The notes under the pieces: generated by a model
Databases searched by the model: none
What the model saw: the letters and a program-made list of their open reading frames with translations, nothing else
Told to the model about the DNA's origin: nothing
Shown here: positions 25,175-34,448 of the stretch, in pieces
Position numbering within the stretch: position 1 is the first letter of the stretch
Layout: each line of letters begins with the position of its first letter
Source of the DNA: Sphingomonas sp. PL-96
GTDB taxonomy: Bacteria > Pseudomonadota > Alphaproteobacteria > Sphingomonadales > Sphingomonadaceae
Length of the DNA: 64,000 nucleotides
Direction: 5' to 3'
Assembly (NCBI RefSeq): GCF_020707215.1
Contig: NZ_JAJFET010000008.1
Location: 104,370-168,369 of the forward strand
Program-made: the position numbers and the translations under genes

Positions 25175-28006
25175 TTACATCGAGAAGCGCAAGCCGACCG
25201 CGAAGGTGCGGCTCAGCAAGGTGGTGCCGAGATTGTTGGTGTCCTGACCGCCGGCATCGCCGAAGCGGTAGTAGCTCTGCTGCTTCTGATTGGTGAGGTT
25301 CACCGCATCGAAGGTCAGGCCGACCTGGTCGTTGACCTTCAGGCTCAGCTGGAAGTCCAGGCTGCTTTCCGGACGGTACCAGACGCCGATCGGGTTGGCG
25401 AACAGCCGCGCCTCGTTGTGGTGCAGGAACTCCTTGCGCCAGACATAGGACAGGCGCGCGCCGACCGGACCGCGGTCGTAGGCCAGCGTTGCATTGTACG
25501 AGAAGTCCGAGACGTTGAAGAAGGACGAGGTCTCCTCGCCCGTGATGTTGCCCGCCGAGTCGGTCTGCGGGATGTTCTGCTTGGAATCGAGGATGGTCGC
25601 GCTGCCGACGAAGCCCAGGCCGTCGAGGAAGCTCGGCAGGAACTTGGGGAACCAGGTCAGGCCGAGTTCCACGCCCTTGAGCACGCCGTCCGAGGCGTTC
25701 ACCGGGCGGGTGATCGCGAAGTAATCGGTCGCGCCCGCGACGATCCCGTTGTTGGGGATATTTTCGAGCACGGTGAGCGGCACCACCAGCCCTTCGATCT
25801 CGCGGCGGAAGCCCGTCACATAGATCGCGCTGTCGCGATCGAAGTACCACTCGACGGCAAGGTCGTAGTTCTTCGAATGGGTCGGCTGCAGGTTGGCCGT
25901 GCCCGCGGTGCCGCTGCCATAGCCGACGTTGGTAAGGTCGCCCGTCAGCGCGTAATTCGGGTTGATGTCGGCGAAGTTGGGGCGGCGCAGCGTTTCGCCA
26001 TAGTTGAAGCGCACCCGCAGGTTGGGCGTGACTTCATAGCGCGCGGTGAAGCTCGGCAGCCAGCGATGCGAGCCGCTGGAGACCGAGGTCTGCGCGCCAT
26101 TGTTGTAGCGGTCGAAGAAGTCATAGTCGGTGTCGACGTCGACATAGCGGATGCCGCCCTGGATCTTGAGCGGGCGCCCGAAGATCGACACCTCGCCGTC
26201 GGCCAGCAGGTATGCCGACATGGTGGTTTCGTCGATGTTGAACGTCTTTGCCAGGCTCAGCTCGTCGGACGTCGCCAGGCCGTAGAGGCCGCGGACGGTG
26301 TCGGCATTGTTGTAGAGCCAGGACCCGCTCGGCAGCACCCAGCTGGTCGGCACATCGGCACGGCCGTCGAAGAAGTCGGAGTTGGTGAACAGCGCATCCT
26401 CGCCCAGCGTCGTCAGGCTCTGGCCGAGCACGCCGGCGTCCTGCGTGCGCACATAGCTCGCCGCCTTGCGGTTATCGACGCGGATGCCGCCCTTGATCTG
26501 GCGGAAGAACCCTTCGTCCCAGGTGTAATAGGCGTCCAGCGTGCCGGTCAGCGCGCTGCCCTTGTCCTTGCCGCCATTGTCGTAGAGCTGCGCGATGTTC
26601 CAGCTCGAGGCATCGGTCAGGAGCGAGTCGTCGCTGAAGTGGTAGGACGGGATCCCGCCGCCGGCGTTGAAGTCGACGGTGATCTGGTCCGCCACCCGCT
26701 CCGTCCGCATCGCGATGAACGACGTCTTGTAGGTGCTGGTCTGATACGCGAGATCGGCGGTGATCTTGCCGCGCGTGCCCAGGTCCCATTGCCCGTTCAG
26801 CGCATAGACGAAGCTGTCGGTCTTGCTGCGGGTGAAGTCGGCGCTGTTGAAGCCGTAGACGTCGTTGGCGACGCGCGACTTCACGATGTTGGTGCCCTCG
26901 TACAGCTCGACCGGCTGCGGATTGGCCCAATAGTCGACGAAGCTGAACTGCATGCTGTTGAACGTCTCGCCGCGGAAGCCCGCGTAGAAGACTTCGGCCG
27001 TGTAGACCGAGCTGCTGTTCGGCGCCCATTGCAGCGCGGCGTTGAACGCCGGGCGTTCCCGCTTGCCGTACAGATCCGAGCTGAACACGGCGTCGCGTGA
27101 CAGATAATAGGGCGTATCGACGCCGTTGATGTTGAGCGTGGAGCCCGGCGTCGTCGGCAGGCCGGCGTTCAGGCCCGGCTGCCAGTTGACGTTGCCGTCG
27201 CCCGGGAAGATGCGCTCAAGCGCCGCAAGGCCGGAGCCGGCCGGCGGGGTCTCGGTCGCGAACGGGACCAGCGCGCCCGCGGTCACGCTCATGTTGCGGT
27301 ATTTGGTACGGCTGTAGCTGCCGTTCACCAGCAGGCCGATGTCGCCAATGCCGGTTTCCCAGCGGTCGGAGACCAGCAGCGCCACATTGGGGTTAAAGCT
27401 GTCCGCCTGCTCGTTGTAGATGCCGCGGGCGAGGCCGGAAATGGTGAAGCCGTCGAAGTCGAGCGGGCGACGCGTCTTGACGTCGATCTGGCCGGCAAGG
27501 CCGGTCTCGATCTGGTCGGCCGAGCGCGTCTTGTACACGTCGACCTGCTTGACGAGGTTGGCCGAGACGTCCTGCAGCGAAAAGGACTGGCCGGCGGCCG
27601 TGAAGATGTTGCGACCGTTGAGGGTGGTCAGCGGGTCGGCGAGACCACGGATGGTGATGGTCGCAGCCTCGCCGCCGGTGCGGTCGGTGACCTGGATACC
27701 AGTGACGCGCTGGAGCGCTTCCACCACGTTATTGTCCGGCAACTTACCGACATCTTCGGCGACGATCGAGTCGACGATCTGGGTAGCCTCGCGGCGGACG
27801 TTGAGCGCACCGACGATGCTGCCCCGCACGCCGGTGACGATGATGTCGCCCTCCCCTGCGTCGGGCTCCGGCGTGGCGTTGGCAGCGTCCGGGGCTGTGC
27901 CGGTCGTCTGCGCCGCGTCTTCGGCAGTGGTCTGGGCAAGCGCAGGCGACGCCAGAACCAGGGCGACAACAGATGCGGTGCGCAGGAATACGGGCTTGAA
28001 AGCCAT
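25175..28006 (-). CDS. TonB-dependent receptor, probable arabino-oligosaccharide uptake
   Basis: A 943-residue outer-membrane receptor. It has a signal peptide (MAFKPVFLRTASVVALVLASPALAQ), a TonB-box-like segment GDIIVTGVRGS and the plug domain (VVEALQRVTGIQVTDRTGGEA, then RGLADPLTTLNGRNIFTAAG). A 22-strand-type barrel ends in SRTFAVGLRFSM. The group is the large carbohydrate-type receptor common in sphingomonads. It is the last gene in a minus-strand set after GH51, GH43 and GH43, so import of arabinan fragments released by those enzymes is the likely role. The ATG at 28006 follows AGGGAGAGG. Confidence 0.92.
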   Translation of the reverse strand: MAFKPVFLRTASVVALVLASPALAQTTAEDAAQTTGTAPDAANATPEPDAGEGDIIVTGVRGSIVGALNVRREATQIVDSIVAEDVGKLPDNNVVEALQRVTGIQVTDRTGGEAATITIRGLADPLTTLNGRNIFTAAGQSFSLQDVSANLVKQVDVYKTRSADQIETGLAGQIDVKTRRPLDFDGFTISGLARGIYNEQADSFNPNVALLVSDRWETGIGDIGLLVNGSYSRTKYRNMSVTAGALVPFATETPPAGSGLAALERIFPGDGNVNWQPGLNAGLPTTPGSTLNINGVDTPYYLSRDAVFSSDLYGKRERPAFNAALQWAPNSSSVYTAEVFYAGFRGETFNSMQFSFVDYWANPQPVELYEGTNIVKSRVANDVYGFNSADFTRSKTDSFVYALNGQWDLGTRGKITADLAYQTSTYKTSFIAMRTERVADQITVDFNAGGGIPSYHFSDDSLLTDASSWNIAQLYDNGGKDKGSALTGTLDAYYTWDEGFFRQIKGGIRVDNRKAASYVRTQDAGVLGQSLTTLGEDALFTNSDFFDGRADVPTSWVLPSGSWLYNNADTVRGLYGLATSDELSLAKTFNIDETTMSAYLLADGEVSIFGRPLKIQGGIRYVDVDTDYDFFDRYNNGAQTSVSSGSHRWLPSFTARYEVTPNLRVRFNYGETLRRPNFADINPNYALTGDLTNVGYGSGTAGTANLQPTHSKNYDLAVEWYFDRDSAIYVTGFRREIEGLVVPLTVLENIPNNGIVAGATDYFAITRPVNASDGVLKGVELGLTWFPKFLPSFLDGLGFVGSATILDSKQNIPQTDSAGNITGEETSSFFNVSDFSYNATLAYDRGPVGARLSYVWRKEFLHHNEARLFANPIGVWYRPESSLDFQLSLKVNDQVGLTFDAVNLTNQKQQSYYRFGDAGGQDTNNLGTTLLSRTFAVGLRFSM

Positions 28007-28152
28007 GTGCCTCTCCCTCGCCGGGCTTGGAACCCGAGCTTATTGTTCGAAATTAACTCTGACAAAATACGTCAGCGCGCGGGAGTTCGCAAGCGGCTTT
28101 CGAAAGGCAGATGGCCGGCAATTGAGCAGGGTTGCGGCAAGGGCGTGCACGG

Positions 28153-28188
28153 CCGGGTTCGGCGCCGACGGAGCCGCGCCGAACCCGG
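28153..28188 (-). terminator. Hairpin between GH43 and the TonB receptor
   Basis: A perfect 13-base inverted repeat CCGGGTTCGGCGC / GCGCCGAACCCGG with a 10-base loop, between the GH43 stop (28220) and the receptor start (28006). It could end or attenuate transcription, which would separate receptor expression from the enzymes. There is no T run. Confidence 0.55.
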
Positions 28189-28219
28189 AAACGGGAGGGG
28201 TGAGTCGCCGGACCGGCGT

Positions 28220-29653
28220 CTAGCTGACCTTGAACAGCGTCTTCTGGCCACGCTCCGTCCGCGCGACCAGCTTCAGCCCGTCGCCGGCATGGGCGAGTAC
28301 CATGTTCGGGCGCCCCGCCAACGCGAAGCGCACCGTGTCCCGGTCCACCGTCTCGCGCACGAAGCTGCTGCGGAGCACGAACTGGCGATCGCGAAGCGGC
28401 TGGGCAAGCCGCACGCTGCCGTCGGGGGCGGCGAACAGGACGCGGTCCGGCGCGTCGATCGGCGCAAGCGCGATCGCGCCTGCGCCGGCCATGCTCTCCA
28501 CGCTGCGGAACTGGCTGGACGGGATGCTCCCCTGCCCCACCAGCACCCGATCGCCGTCGTGGCGCACGAACTGCGCAGGCGCATCGGCGGGGGAGAAACG
28601 GTCCGGAACCGGGCCGTTGCCGACCGGGATGCCGAAGTCCGGGGTGCCGTCCGCGCGATAATAGATGCGCTGGACGCGGGTATGACGGTTCGGGTCGAAC
28701 AGCGGGTCGCCCTTGATCGCCTTGTAGTCGCGGCCGTGGTAGACCAGCACGTCGCGGCCCTGCTCGTCGACGGTGAAGCTGTTGTGGCCGGGGCCATAGA
28801 CCTTGGTCACCTCGGAGCTCACGAACACCGGCTGGGGCGACTTGGTCCAGCTTTTCGGATCCATGATGTTCGCGTCGTCCCGCGCGGTCAGCATGCCCAG
28901 GCAATAGCGGTCGTCGGTTGCGCTCGCCGAATAGGTCAGGAACAGCCGCCCGTTGCGCGCGAGCACGGCCGGCGCCTCGGCGACCTTGAAGCCCCGGATC
29001 TCCCAGTCGAGCGTCGGCACGGTCAGGCGCACGGCCTTGGCGCCAAGCGTCAGCGGCGTCTTGAGCGGTGCGAGATAGAGGTTGGAGTTGGTTTCGATCC
29101 CCGGCTCGCGCTCCGCCCAGCAGAAGTAGGAGACGCCGCGATGCTCGAAGATGGTCGAGTCGAGGTTGAAGCCGTCGAACGGCGACTCGAACTTGCCGAG
29201 CACCGTCCAGTTGCCGGTCATCGGATCGGGGCCGTCGCACACGATCGCATAGGTGCGGATGCGGAACACGTCCTCGCCGCCGCCGCTGGGGCCGGCGGCG
29301 AAATACATCACCCACTTGCCCTGCAAGAGGTGGAGTTCGGGCGCCCAGAGGAAGCCCGACATCGGCCCGCTCGCCTGGTGGCGCCACAGCACCCGCTCCT
29401 CGGCCGTCGCGAGGCCGGCGAGCGTGCGCGAGCGGCGCAGCACCAGCCGGTCGTACTCGGGCACCGAACCCGTCAGGTAGTAATAGCCGTCGGTGTGGCG
29501 GAACACCTGCGCGTCGGCGCGCTGCTTGACGAGCGGGTTTACCGGCACGGGGGCAGCGGCGGGCGCGGAGGCGCGCAGGCCGGCGCTCGCGGCCTGGGCG
29601 ATGGCGACGCTGCCGGCGGCACCGGCGAGGAAGAAGCGGCGGTCGAGGTGCAT
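28220..29653 (-). CDS. GH43 glycoside hydrolase with C-terminal beta module (arabinofuranosidase-like)
   Basis: A 477-residue secreted enzyme with a twin-arginine-like signal (DRRFFLAGAAGSVAIAQAASA). The five-bladed propeller of GH43 covers about residues 45-350. The general base Asp is in VKQRADAQVFRHTDGYYYL, the supporting Asp in FDGFNLDSTIFEHRG and the acid Glu in KVAEAPAVLARNGRL. The last ~100 residues form a beta-rich module that resembles an arabinose-binding trefoil. Exo-acting arabinofuranosidase activity on arabinan side chains or ends is likely. The ATG at 29653 was chosen because it begins the signal peptide; the next gene ends 26 bases before. Confidence 0.85.
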   Translation of the reverse strand: MHLDRRFFLAGAAGSVAIAQAASAGLRASAPAAAPVPVNPLVKQRADAQVFRHTDGYYYLTGSVPEYDRLVLRRSRTLAGLATAEERVLWRHQASGPMSGFLWAPELHLLQGKWVMYFAAGPSGGGEDVFRIRTYAIVCDGPDPMTGNWTVLGKFESPFDGFNLDSTIFEHRGVSYFCWAEREPGIETNSNLYLAPLKTPLTLGAKAVRLTVPTLDWEIRGFKVAEAPAVLARNGRLFLTYSASATDDRYCLGMLTARDDANIMDPKSWTKSPQPVFVSSEVTKVYGPGHNSFTVDEQGRDVLVYHGRDYKAIKGDPLFDPNRHTRVQRIYYRADGTPDFGIPVGNGPVPDRFSPADAPAQFVRHDGDRVLVGQGSIPSSQFRSVESMAGAGAIALAPIDAPDRVLFAAPDGSVRLAQPLRDRQFVLRSSFVRETVDRDTVRFALAGRPNMVLAHAGDGLKLVARTERGQKTLFKVS

Positions 29654-29679
29654 GGCGGTTCCCTGGGTTCGGCGAGAGG

Positions 29680-30699
29680 TCATTGGGCGGCGACGGGCCA
29701 GCCGTCCGGCCCCCATGTCACGGGTGCGATGCGCAGCGTCGGCGCGCCCTGCTTCTCCCGATCATAGGCGTGGTAGGCGACGTAATCGCGGCCGTCCTTG
29801 TCGTGCAGCCAGCCGGCATGGCCGGGGCCGCGGTAGCGCTGCTTTTCCTCAAGGTCGGCGCGCAGGAAGATCGTGCCCCTGCCCTCCATCAGCGCGCTGC
29901 CATCCTTGCCCAGATACGGCCCGGTGATGTCCTTCGAACGGCCGACCACGGTGTAATAGGTGCTGTTCACGCCCTTGCAGCAATAGTCATAGGACACGAG
30001 CAGATAATAATAGTCGCCATGCGGCACGATGAACGGCGCTTCGACCGGCGCTGCGGCACCGGCGGGCGCCATGCGGCGAGCGAGCGAGTAGCGCTTTTCC
30101 TTCGATTGAAGGAGCTTGCCGGTCTTCCTGTCGAGCTCGAACAGCTTGATGCCGCTCCAGAAGCTGCCGAGCGACAGCCAGTGGCGACCCTGGCGGTCCA
30201 CGACGAAGTTGGGATCGATGGCATTGAAGTCGTCGCTGGGCATCGACTGCACCACCAGCCCTTCGTCGCGCCAGGCGAACTTGGGCGACTTCGGGTCCAG
30301 CGTGGCGTTGGTCGCCATGCCGATCGCCGAACGGTTCGAACCGAAGGTGGAAACCGAATAATAGAGCCGCCAGCGGCCGTTCACGAAGCTGATGTCGGGC
30401 GCCCACATGCCGTTGGTGCCGGGCACCGCCTTGGTGGCCCAGTCCGGCAGCCTGGTGAACACCGGCGCGCCTGCGGTCCAGTGAACGAGGTCCGGCGAGC
30501 TCTTGGTCTCGACCAGCCGGTCGCCATGGCCGGTGCCGAATACATAGTAGGTGTCGCCGTCGCGTGCGATCACGGGATCATGGGTGGGGATGAGGTCGCC
30601 GGCAAGGCGCTCGTTGAGACTGGGCGCCTGCTGTGCCGGTGCAGCGGCGGCACCGAGCGCGAGTGCGGCTCCCAGTAGAAACGACCGAACCATCCTCAT
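29680..30699 (-). CDS. GH43 endo-arabinanase-like enzyme
   Basis: A 339-residue secreted GH43 protein with a signal peptide (MVRSFLLGAALALGAAAAPAQQ). The catalytic triad is visible: Asp in PTHDPVIARDGDTYYVF, Asp in DFNAIDPNFVVDRQG and Glu in PVEAPFIVPHGDYYYLL. The spacing and the WAPDISFVNGRWRLYYSVS motif match the endo-alpha-1,5-L-arabinanases. It would cut the arabinan backbone to oligosaccharides. It lies in the run GH51 - GH43 - GH43 - receptor. Two ATGs occur two codons apart; both follow GGAGGAGAGG. Confidence 0.9.
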   Translation of the reverse strand: MRMVRSFLLGAALALGAAAAPAQQAPSLNERLAGDLIPTHDPVIARDGDTYYVFGTGHGDRLVETKSSPDLVHWTAGAPVFTRLPDWATKAVPGTNGMWAPDISFVNGRWRLYYSVSTFGSNRSAIGMATNATLDPKSPKFAWRDEGLVVQSMPSDDFNAIDPNFVVDRQGRHWLSLGSFWSGIKLFELDRKTGKLLQSKEKRYSLARRMAPAGAAAPVEAPFIVPHGDYYYLLVSYDYCCKGVNSTYYTVVGRSKDITGPYLGKDGSALMEGRGTIFLRADLEEKQRYRGPGHAGWLHDKDGRDYVAYHAYDREKQGAPTLRIAPVTWGPDGWPVAAQ

Positions 30700-30715
30700 C
30701 CTCTCCTCCGCCGGT

Positions 30716-30788
30716 GCTCCTGCGCAAGCAGGAGCCCGGGGTTTCTATGCGTACCGCCTGTGGCCCTGGGCCCCCGCCTGCGCGGGGG
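30716..30788. repeat. Palindromic repeat locus C (two hairpins)
   Basis: Two hairpins with 4-base loops: GCTCCTGC-GCAA-GCAGGAGC at 30716-30735 and CCCCCGC-CTGC-GCGGGGG at 30771-30788, in mirror arrangement. They fill most of the gap between the GH51 stop (30803) and the GH43 start (30699). This is the same family as loci A and B. Confidence 0.8.
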
Positions 30789-30802
30789 CACAAGGTTGCG
30801 GG

Positions 30803-32395
30803 TTACTGCAGTTCGAGCACGACCACCGACTTGGCCGGCAGCGTCACCGTCAGCGTGCCGCCGTTCACCTGCGCGCCGTTGAAGGCGGCGGGCTTCACGG
30901 CTTCGGGCGCGTCGAACGTGTTGTGCGCGTTGATCGCGGGCGCGGTCAGCACCCGGCCGCTCACCGAGCCGGCGGTGATGCCGTCCAGCTTCACGGTCAC
31001 GGTGTTCGCCTGGTTCGGGTCGAGGTTGGACAGGCCGATGTGGACCTTGCCATCCTTGCCGCGCACGGCCGAGCCGCTGACCGCACGCATGGTGAACTCG
31101 TCCTTGTTGTACCAGGGCGAGTTGATCGTGATCGGCAACACCTTGGCGTCCTGCCAAGGCTTGTACATCTCGAACACATGATAGGTCGGCGTCAGCACCA
31201 TCTTGCTGCCATCCGTCAGGATCATCGCCTGCAGCACGTTCACCATCTGCGCGATGGCGGTCATGCGGACGCGATCGGCATGCTTGGCAAAGATGTCGAG
31301 GTGGATCGAGGCGACCAGCGCGTCGCGCAGCGTATTCTGCTGGCGAAGGAAGCCGGGGTGCGTGCCCGGATCCTGGGCATACCAGGTGCCCCATTCGTCC
31401 ACGGCCAGGAAGACGCGCTTCTGCGGGTCGTACTTGTCCATGATCGCGCTGTGCTTGGTCACCAGCTCGTCCATGCGCCATGCGCCGGCAAGCGCATCGG
31501 CCCAGCCATTCTCGTCGAAGTTGACCGGGTCCGCCTTGGGCGGCCAGCCGCCCTGCGGCAGCGTGTAGTAATGAAGCGACAGCGCATCGAGCTGCGGCGC
31601 TGCCACGCGCATCATCGTTTCGGTCCAGTTATAGTCGTCGACGTTCGCTCCGGCGGCGATCTTCAGGATCCGGGTGCCGGCAGGCGCCTTGATGAAGGTC
31701 GCGTAGCGGCGCGTCTCGTCGGCGGCAAACTCCGGCCGCATGTTGCCGCCGCAGCCCCACAGCTCGTTGCCGACGCCGAAATACGGTACCGCCCACGGCG
31801 CCTTGTGGCCGTTCTTGGCGCGCTCGTCGGCCAGGCTGCCGGCGGGCGAGGTCATGTACTCGACCCACTCCGCCATTTCGCGCGGGGTGCCGTTGCCGAC
31901 GTTGCCGGCGACATAGGCCTCTGCCCCGACCTGGCGCAGCAGCTCGAAGAATTCGTGGGTGCCGACGGTGTTCGGCTCGGTCACGCCGCCCCAGTGGGTG
32001 TTGATCTTGACCGGGCGCTTGTTCTGCGGGCCGACGCCCTCCCGCCAGTGATATTCGTCGGCAAAGCAGCCGCCGGGCCAGCGGATCACCGGCACCGCGA
32101 GATTCTTCAGCGCAGCGACCACGTCGTTGCGGAAGCCATTGGTGTTCGGGATCTTGGAGTTCTTGCCGACCCACAGCCCTTCATAGATGCCGTTGCCCAG
32201 ATGCTCGGCGAACTGGGTGAAGATGCGGCGGTCGTAGACCGGACCCGGCTGGTTGCCCGCGATCGAGACGGTGGCGGTGCCGGCGGCGGGGGCCTGGCTG
32301 GGCGCAGCGGGCGTCGGCGCGGTCTGGGCGCTGGCGGCGATCGGTGCTGCCGAGAGCATCAGCGCAAGCGCTGCGCGGCGAAGGGTGCGGATCAT
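30803..32395 (-). CDS. GH51 alpha-L-arabinofuranosidase
   Basis: A 530-residue enzyme with a signal peptide (MIRTLRRAALALMLSAAPIAASAQ). The GH51 barrel follows: GGCFADEYHWREGVGP, the acid/base Glu in YFGVGNELWGCGGNM and the nucleophile Glu in LAVDEWGTWYAQ. The C-terminal beta domain ends in KSVVVLELQ. It removes terminal alpha-L-arabinofuranosyl units from arabinan, arabinoxylan or oligosaccharides. It is the first gene of the arabinan set. The signal peptide suggests periplasmic location. The ATG at 32395 follows GGGAGAGAGACG. Confidence 0.94.
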   Translation of the reverse strand: MIRTLRRAALALMLSAAPIAASAQTAPTPAAPSQAPAAGTATVSIAGNQPGPVYDRRIFTQFAEHLGNGIYEGLWVGKNSKIPNTNGFRNDVVAALKNLAVPVIRWPGGCFADEYHWREGVGPQNKRPVKINTHWGGVTEPNTVGTHEFFELLRQVGAEAYVAGNVGNGTPREMAEWVEYMTSPAGSLADERAKNGHKAPWAVPYFGVGNELWGCGGNMRPEFAADETRRYATFIKAPAGTRILKIAAGANVDDYNWTETMMRVAAPQLDALSLHYYTLPQGGWPPKADPVNFDENGWADALAGAWRMDELVTKHSAIMDKYDPQKRVFLAVDEWGTWYAQDPGTHPGFLRQQNTLRDALVASIHLDIFAKHADRVRMTAIAQMVNVLQAMILTDGSKMVLTPTYHVFEMYKPWQDAKVLPITINSPWYNKDEFTMRAVSGSAVRGKDGKVHIGLSNLDPNQANTVTVKLDGITAGSVSGRVLTAPAINAHNTFDAPEAVKPAAFNGAQVNGGTLTVTLPAKSVVVLELQ

Positions 32396-32540
32396 GGGTT
32401 CGTCTCTCTCCCGTTGCTGCCGCGACCAGGGGCCGCAGCGGATTCCCACCCTCTTTGGGGTGTGCGCATCGCATTACTCGGACATATTGCAGCGTCGCCA
32501 CGAAGGCAATCGCGTTCGGACCAGCAACGCAACGTAAAAC

Positions 32541-32564
32541 GGGCGAGGTGTCGCCACCCCGCCC
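32541..32564 (-). terminator. Hairpin after the Ohr gene
   Basis: A 10-base stem with one mismatch (GGGCGAGGTG / CACCCCGCCC) and a 4-base loop. It lies about 30 bases past the stop of the Ohr gene (32593) and before the GH51 gene on the same strand. Confidence 0.5.
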
Positions 32565-32592
32565 GCCCTGGGAGAACCGGGAATGCGCCGTG

Positions 32593-33018
32593 TCAGGCGA
32601 CGGTCAGGCCGACGTCGACATTGTTGCGGGTGGCGTTGGAATAGGGGCAGACTTGGTGCGCCGCCTCGACCAGCTTCTCGGCCTCGGCGCGCTCGACGCC
32701 GGGCAGCGACACCTGCAGGTCGGCGGTGATGCCGAAGCCACCCTCGGCACGTGGGCCGATGCCGACGGTTGCGGTGACGCTGGTGTCGGCTGGCACGGGG
32801 ATCTTGAGCTGATGGCCCACTGCCTTGAGCGCGCCGATGAAGCAGGCGGCATAGCCGGCCGCGAACAGCTGCTCCGGATTGGTACCCTCACCGCCTGCGC
32901 CGCCCAATTCCTTGGGCGTCGACAGCTGGACCTCGAAGTTGCCGTCGGCAGTGCGGGCGCGACCGTCGCGGCCTCCGGTGGCGGTGGCGGAGGTGCGGTA
33001 CTTCACGTCGACAGACAT
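32593..33018 (-). CDS. ohr: Organic hydroperoxide resistance protein (Ohr/OsmC family)
   Basis: A 141-residue thiol peroxidase of the Ohr group. The peroxidatic Cys is in [15 protein letters not shown] and the resolving Cys in [16 protein letters not shown], both as in Ohr. The segment [22 protein letters not shown] matches the family N-terminal half. It reduces organic hydroperoxides using lipoylated partners. AAAGGAG lies before the ATG. An inverted repeat just upstream (33044-33060) is a candidate operator. No OhrR gene is adjacent. Confidence 0.93.
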   Translation of the reverse strand: MSVDVKYRTSATATGGRDGRARTADGNFEVQLSTPKELGGAGGEGTNPEQLFAAGYAACFIGALKAVGHQLKIPVPADTSVTATVGIGPRAEGGFGITADLQVSLPGVERAEAEKLVEAAHQVCPYSNATRNNVDVGLTVA

Positions 33019-33043
33019 AGCGGCTCCTTTGAACATGATTGGT

Positions 33044-33060
33044 TATTGCGATAAGCAATA
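33044..33060. promoter_or_regulatory. Inverted repeat in the ohr promoter
   Basis: TATTGC-GATAA-GCAATA is a perfect 6-base inverted repeat with a 5-base centre, 26 bases before the ohr start codon. MarR-type regulators such as OhrR use AT-rich palindromes of this size. Binding by OhrR is only inferred. Confidence 0.45.
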
Positions 33061-33118
33061 TGGGCGCGCCGGCGCCAGCTGTCCAGTGCCCTCTGCGGTA
33101 CGCGGTCGCCCTGCTGCG

Positions 33119-34249
33119 TCAGCTCGCCAGCATGGCGCGATCACGGCCCGCCGCCTTGGCGCGGTACAGCGAGGCATCGGCGCGGGCCATCGCACGCGAC
33201 AAATCGGCATCGTCTTCGATGAGCGCCACGCCCAGGCTTGCGGTTGCAGCGGGTGCCTCGGCAGTTCCGGTCGCAAAGCTGAAGCGCAGCGCCTCGGTGA
33301 TGTGCTGCACCTCGACCGGGCCGTCGACCGGCGTGACCACCAGGAACTCATCGCCGCCCAGCCGCACCAGACATCCGTCCCGCTGCTCCAGAACCGCATG
33401 CGCGCGCTCTGCAAACGCGACCAGCACCGCATCGCCATGGGCGTGGCCGTGGCGGTCGTTGATCGCCTTGAAATGATCGACGTCGATCAGGATCACCGCG
33501 CTGCCGCATTTGGAAAGCTGCGCGCGATGCGTGTCCAGCCAGCGCCGGTTCCACGCCCCCGTCAGCGGATCGCGCAGCGCACTTTCGCGAAGCGCGTCAC
33601 TGGCAAGTTCGGCCGGCTTCCACAACAGGCCCAGGCTGAGGATCGGCAGCAGCACCTGGTCGGCGAGCATCGGCAGCATGCCGGCCTCCACCCCGAACGG
33701 AACATCGCCATGCCAGAGCGCAAAGGTCAGGAGATAGGTCGGCACATAGGCGAGCAACGCCGCCCCGGCGAGGCGGCCGCCGCGCATGACCTTGCCACGG
33801 CGAAAGCACAGCATGCTGCCCACCGCCAGCTTGGTGAGCGCAATGCCGATCATGGGCGCTTCGCGCACCAGGACATTCGCGTGGAAGCCGAGTTCGCGGC
33901 CCACGGTGAGGCTGGGAAGCAGCGCCCCCAGAGCCGTGCCGACGAGCGGCAGGATCATCCAGCCGGACAGCAGCCGCCGGCTGTGGAAGCGGCGCACGCC
34001 GACCAGGATCAGCAGGTCCGACAGGGGAATCAGCGACAAGAGCAGCGCCGTTGCGATCGGCGCCGACCCGACGCCCAGTATCGCCAACCCGAGCAGCGAT
34101 GCGACATAGCAGACCTGGCTCATGCCCCAGTCGACGAGGAACCCCTGCGTCCGCCGGGTCGTCCAGATGATGAAGAACACCAGCGCGAACCCCGCGCTCA
34201 TCAGCATGTCGCACAGCCCCAGCGTCGCCATGTCGGGCGTGAATATCAT
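33119..34249 (-). CDS. Membrane diguanylate cyclase (GGDEF)
   Basis: A 376-residue protein with about six membrane helices in residues 1-200 and a GGDEF domain in residues 215-376. The domain starts ALRDPLTGAWNRRWLD, has VILIDVDHFKAINDRHGHAHGD with the metal Asp, and the active site VRLGGDEFLVV. It should make cyclic di-GMP. The feedback site RxxD is not seen at the usual place before GGDEF. The sensory membrane part has no recognised ligand motif. Two ATGs occur; the second (34249) was preferred because GGGGG directly abuts the first. Confidence 0.92.
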   Translation of the reverse strand: MIFTPDMATLGLCDMLMSAGFALVFFIIWTTRRTQGFLVDWGMSQVCYVASLLGLAILGVGSAPIATALLLSLIPLSDLLILVGVRRFHSRRLLSGWMILPLVGTALGALLPSLTVGRELGFHANVLVREAPMIGIALTKLAVGSMLCFRRGKVMRGGRLAGAALLAYVPTYLLTFALWHGDVPFGVEAGMLPMLADQVLLPILSLGLLWKPAELASDALRESALRDPLTGAWNRRWLDTHRAQLSKCGSAVILIDVDHFKAINDRHGHAHGDAVLVAFAERAHAVLEQRDGCLVRLGGDEFLVVTPVDGPVEVQHITEALRFSFATGTAEAPAATASLGVALIEDDADLSRAMARADASLYRAKAAGRDRAMLAS

Positions 34250-34388
34250 CCGCATCCCCCGCTTGCCCGACGTGGTAGCCTGCCCCCCGGCAGGTCCGCA
34301 TTCGAGCGGCGCGGAAGCTTGCCGTCGGCCCGGCAGCGGTCAATCGTGAAGCGGCGATCTGCAGGGAGTCTCTGTCCCGGAACGGGAC

Positions 34389-34416
34389 GGGCGGCGGGAC
34401 ATCTGCCCCGCCGCCC
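34389..34416 (-). terminator. Hairpin after the DUF885 gene
   Basis: A perfect 10-base stem GGGCGGCGGG / CCCGCCGCCC with an 8-base loop, between the DUF885 stop (34449) and the diguanylate cyclase start. It lacks a T run. Confidence 0.5.
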
Positions 34417-34448
34417 GCTGCGTCCTGGCTCGCGATGAAGCGAACCGA

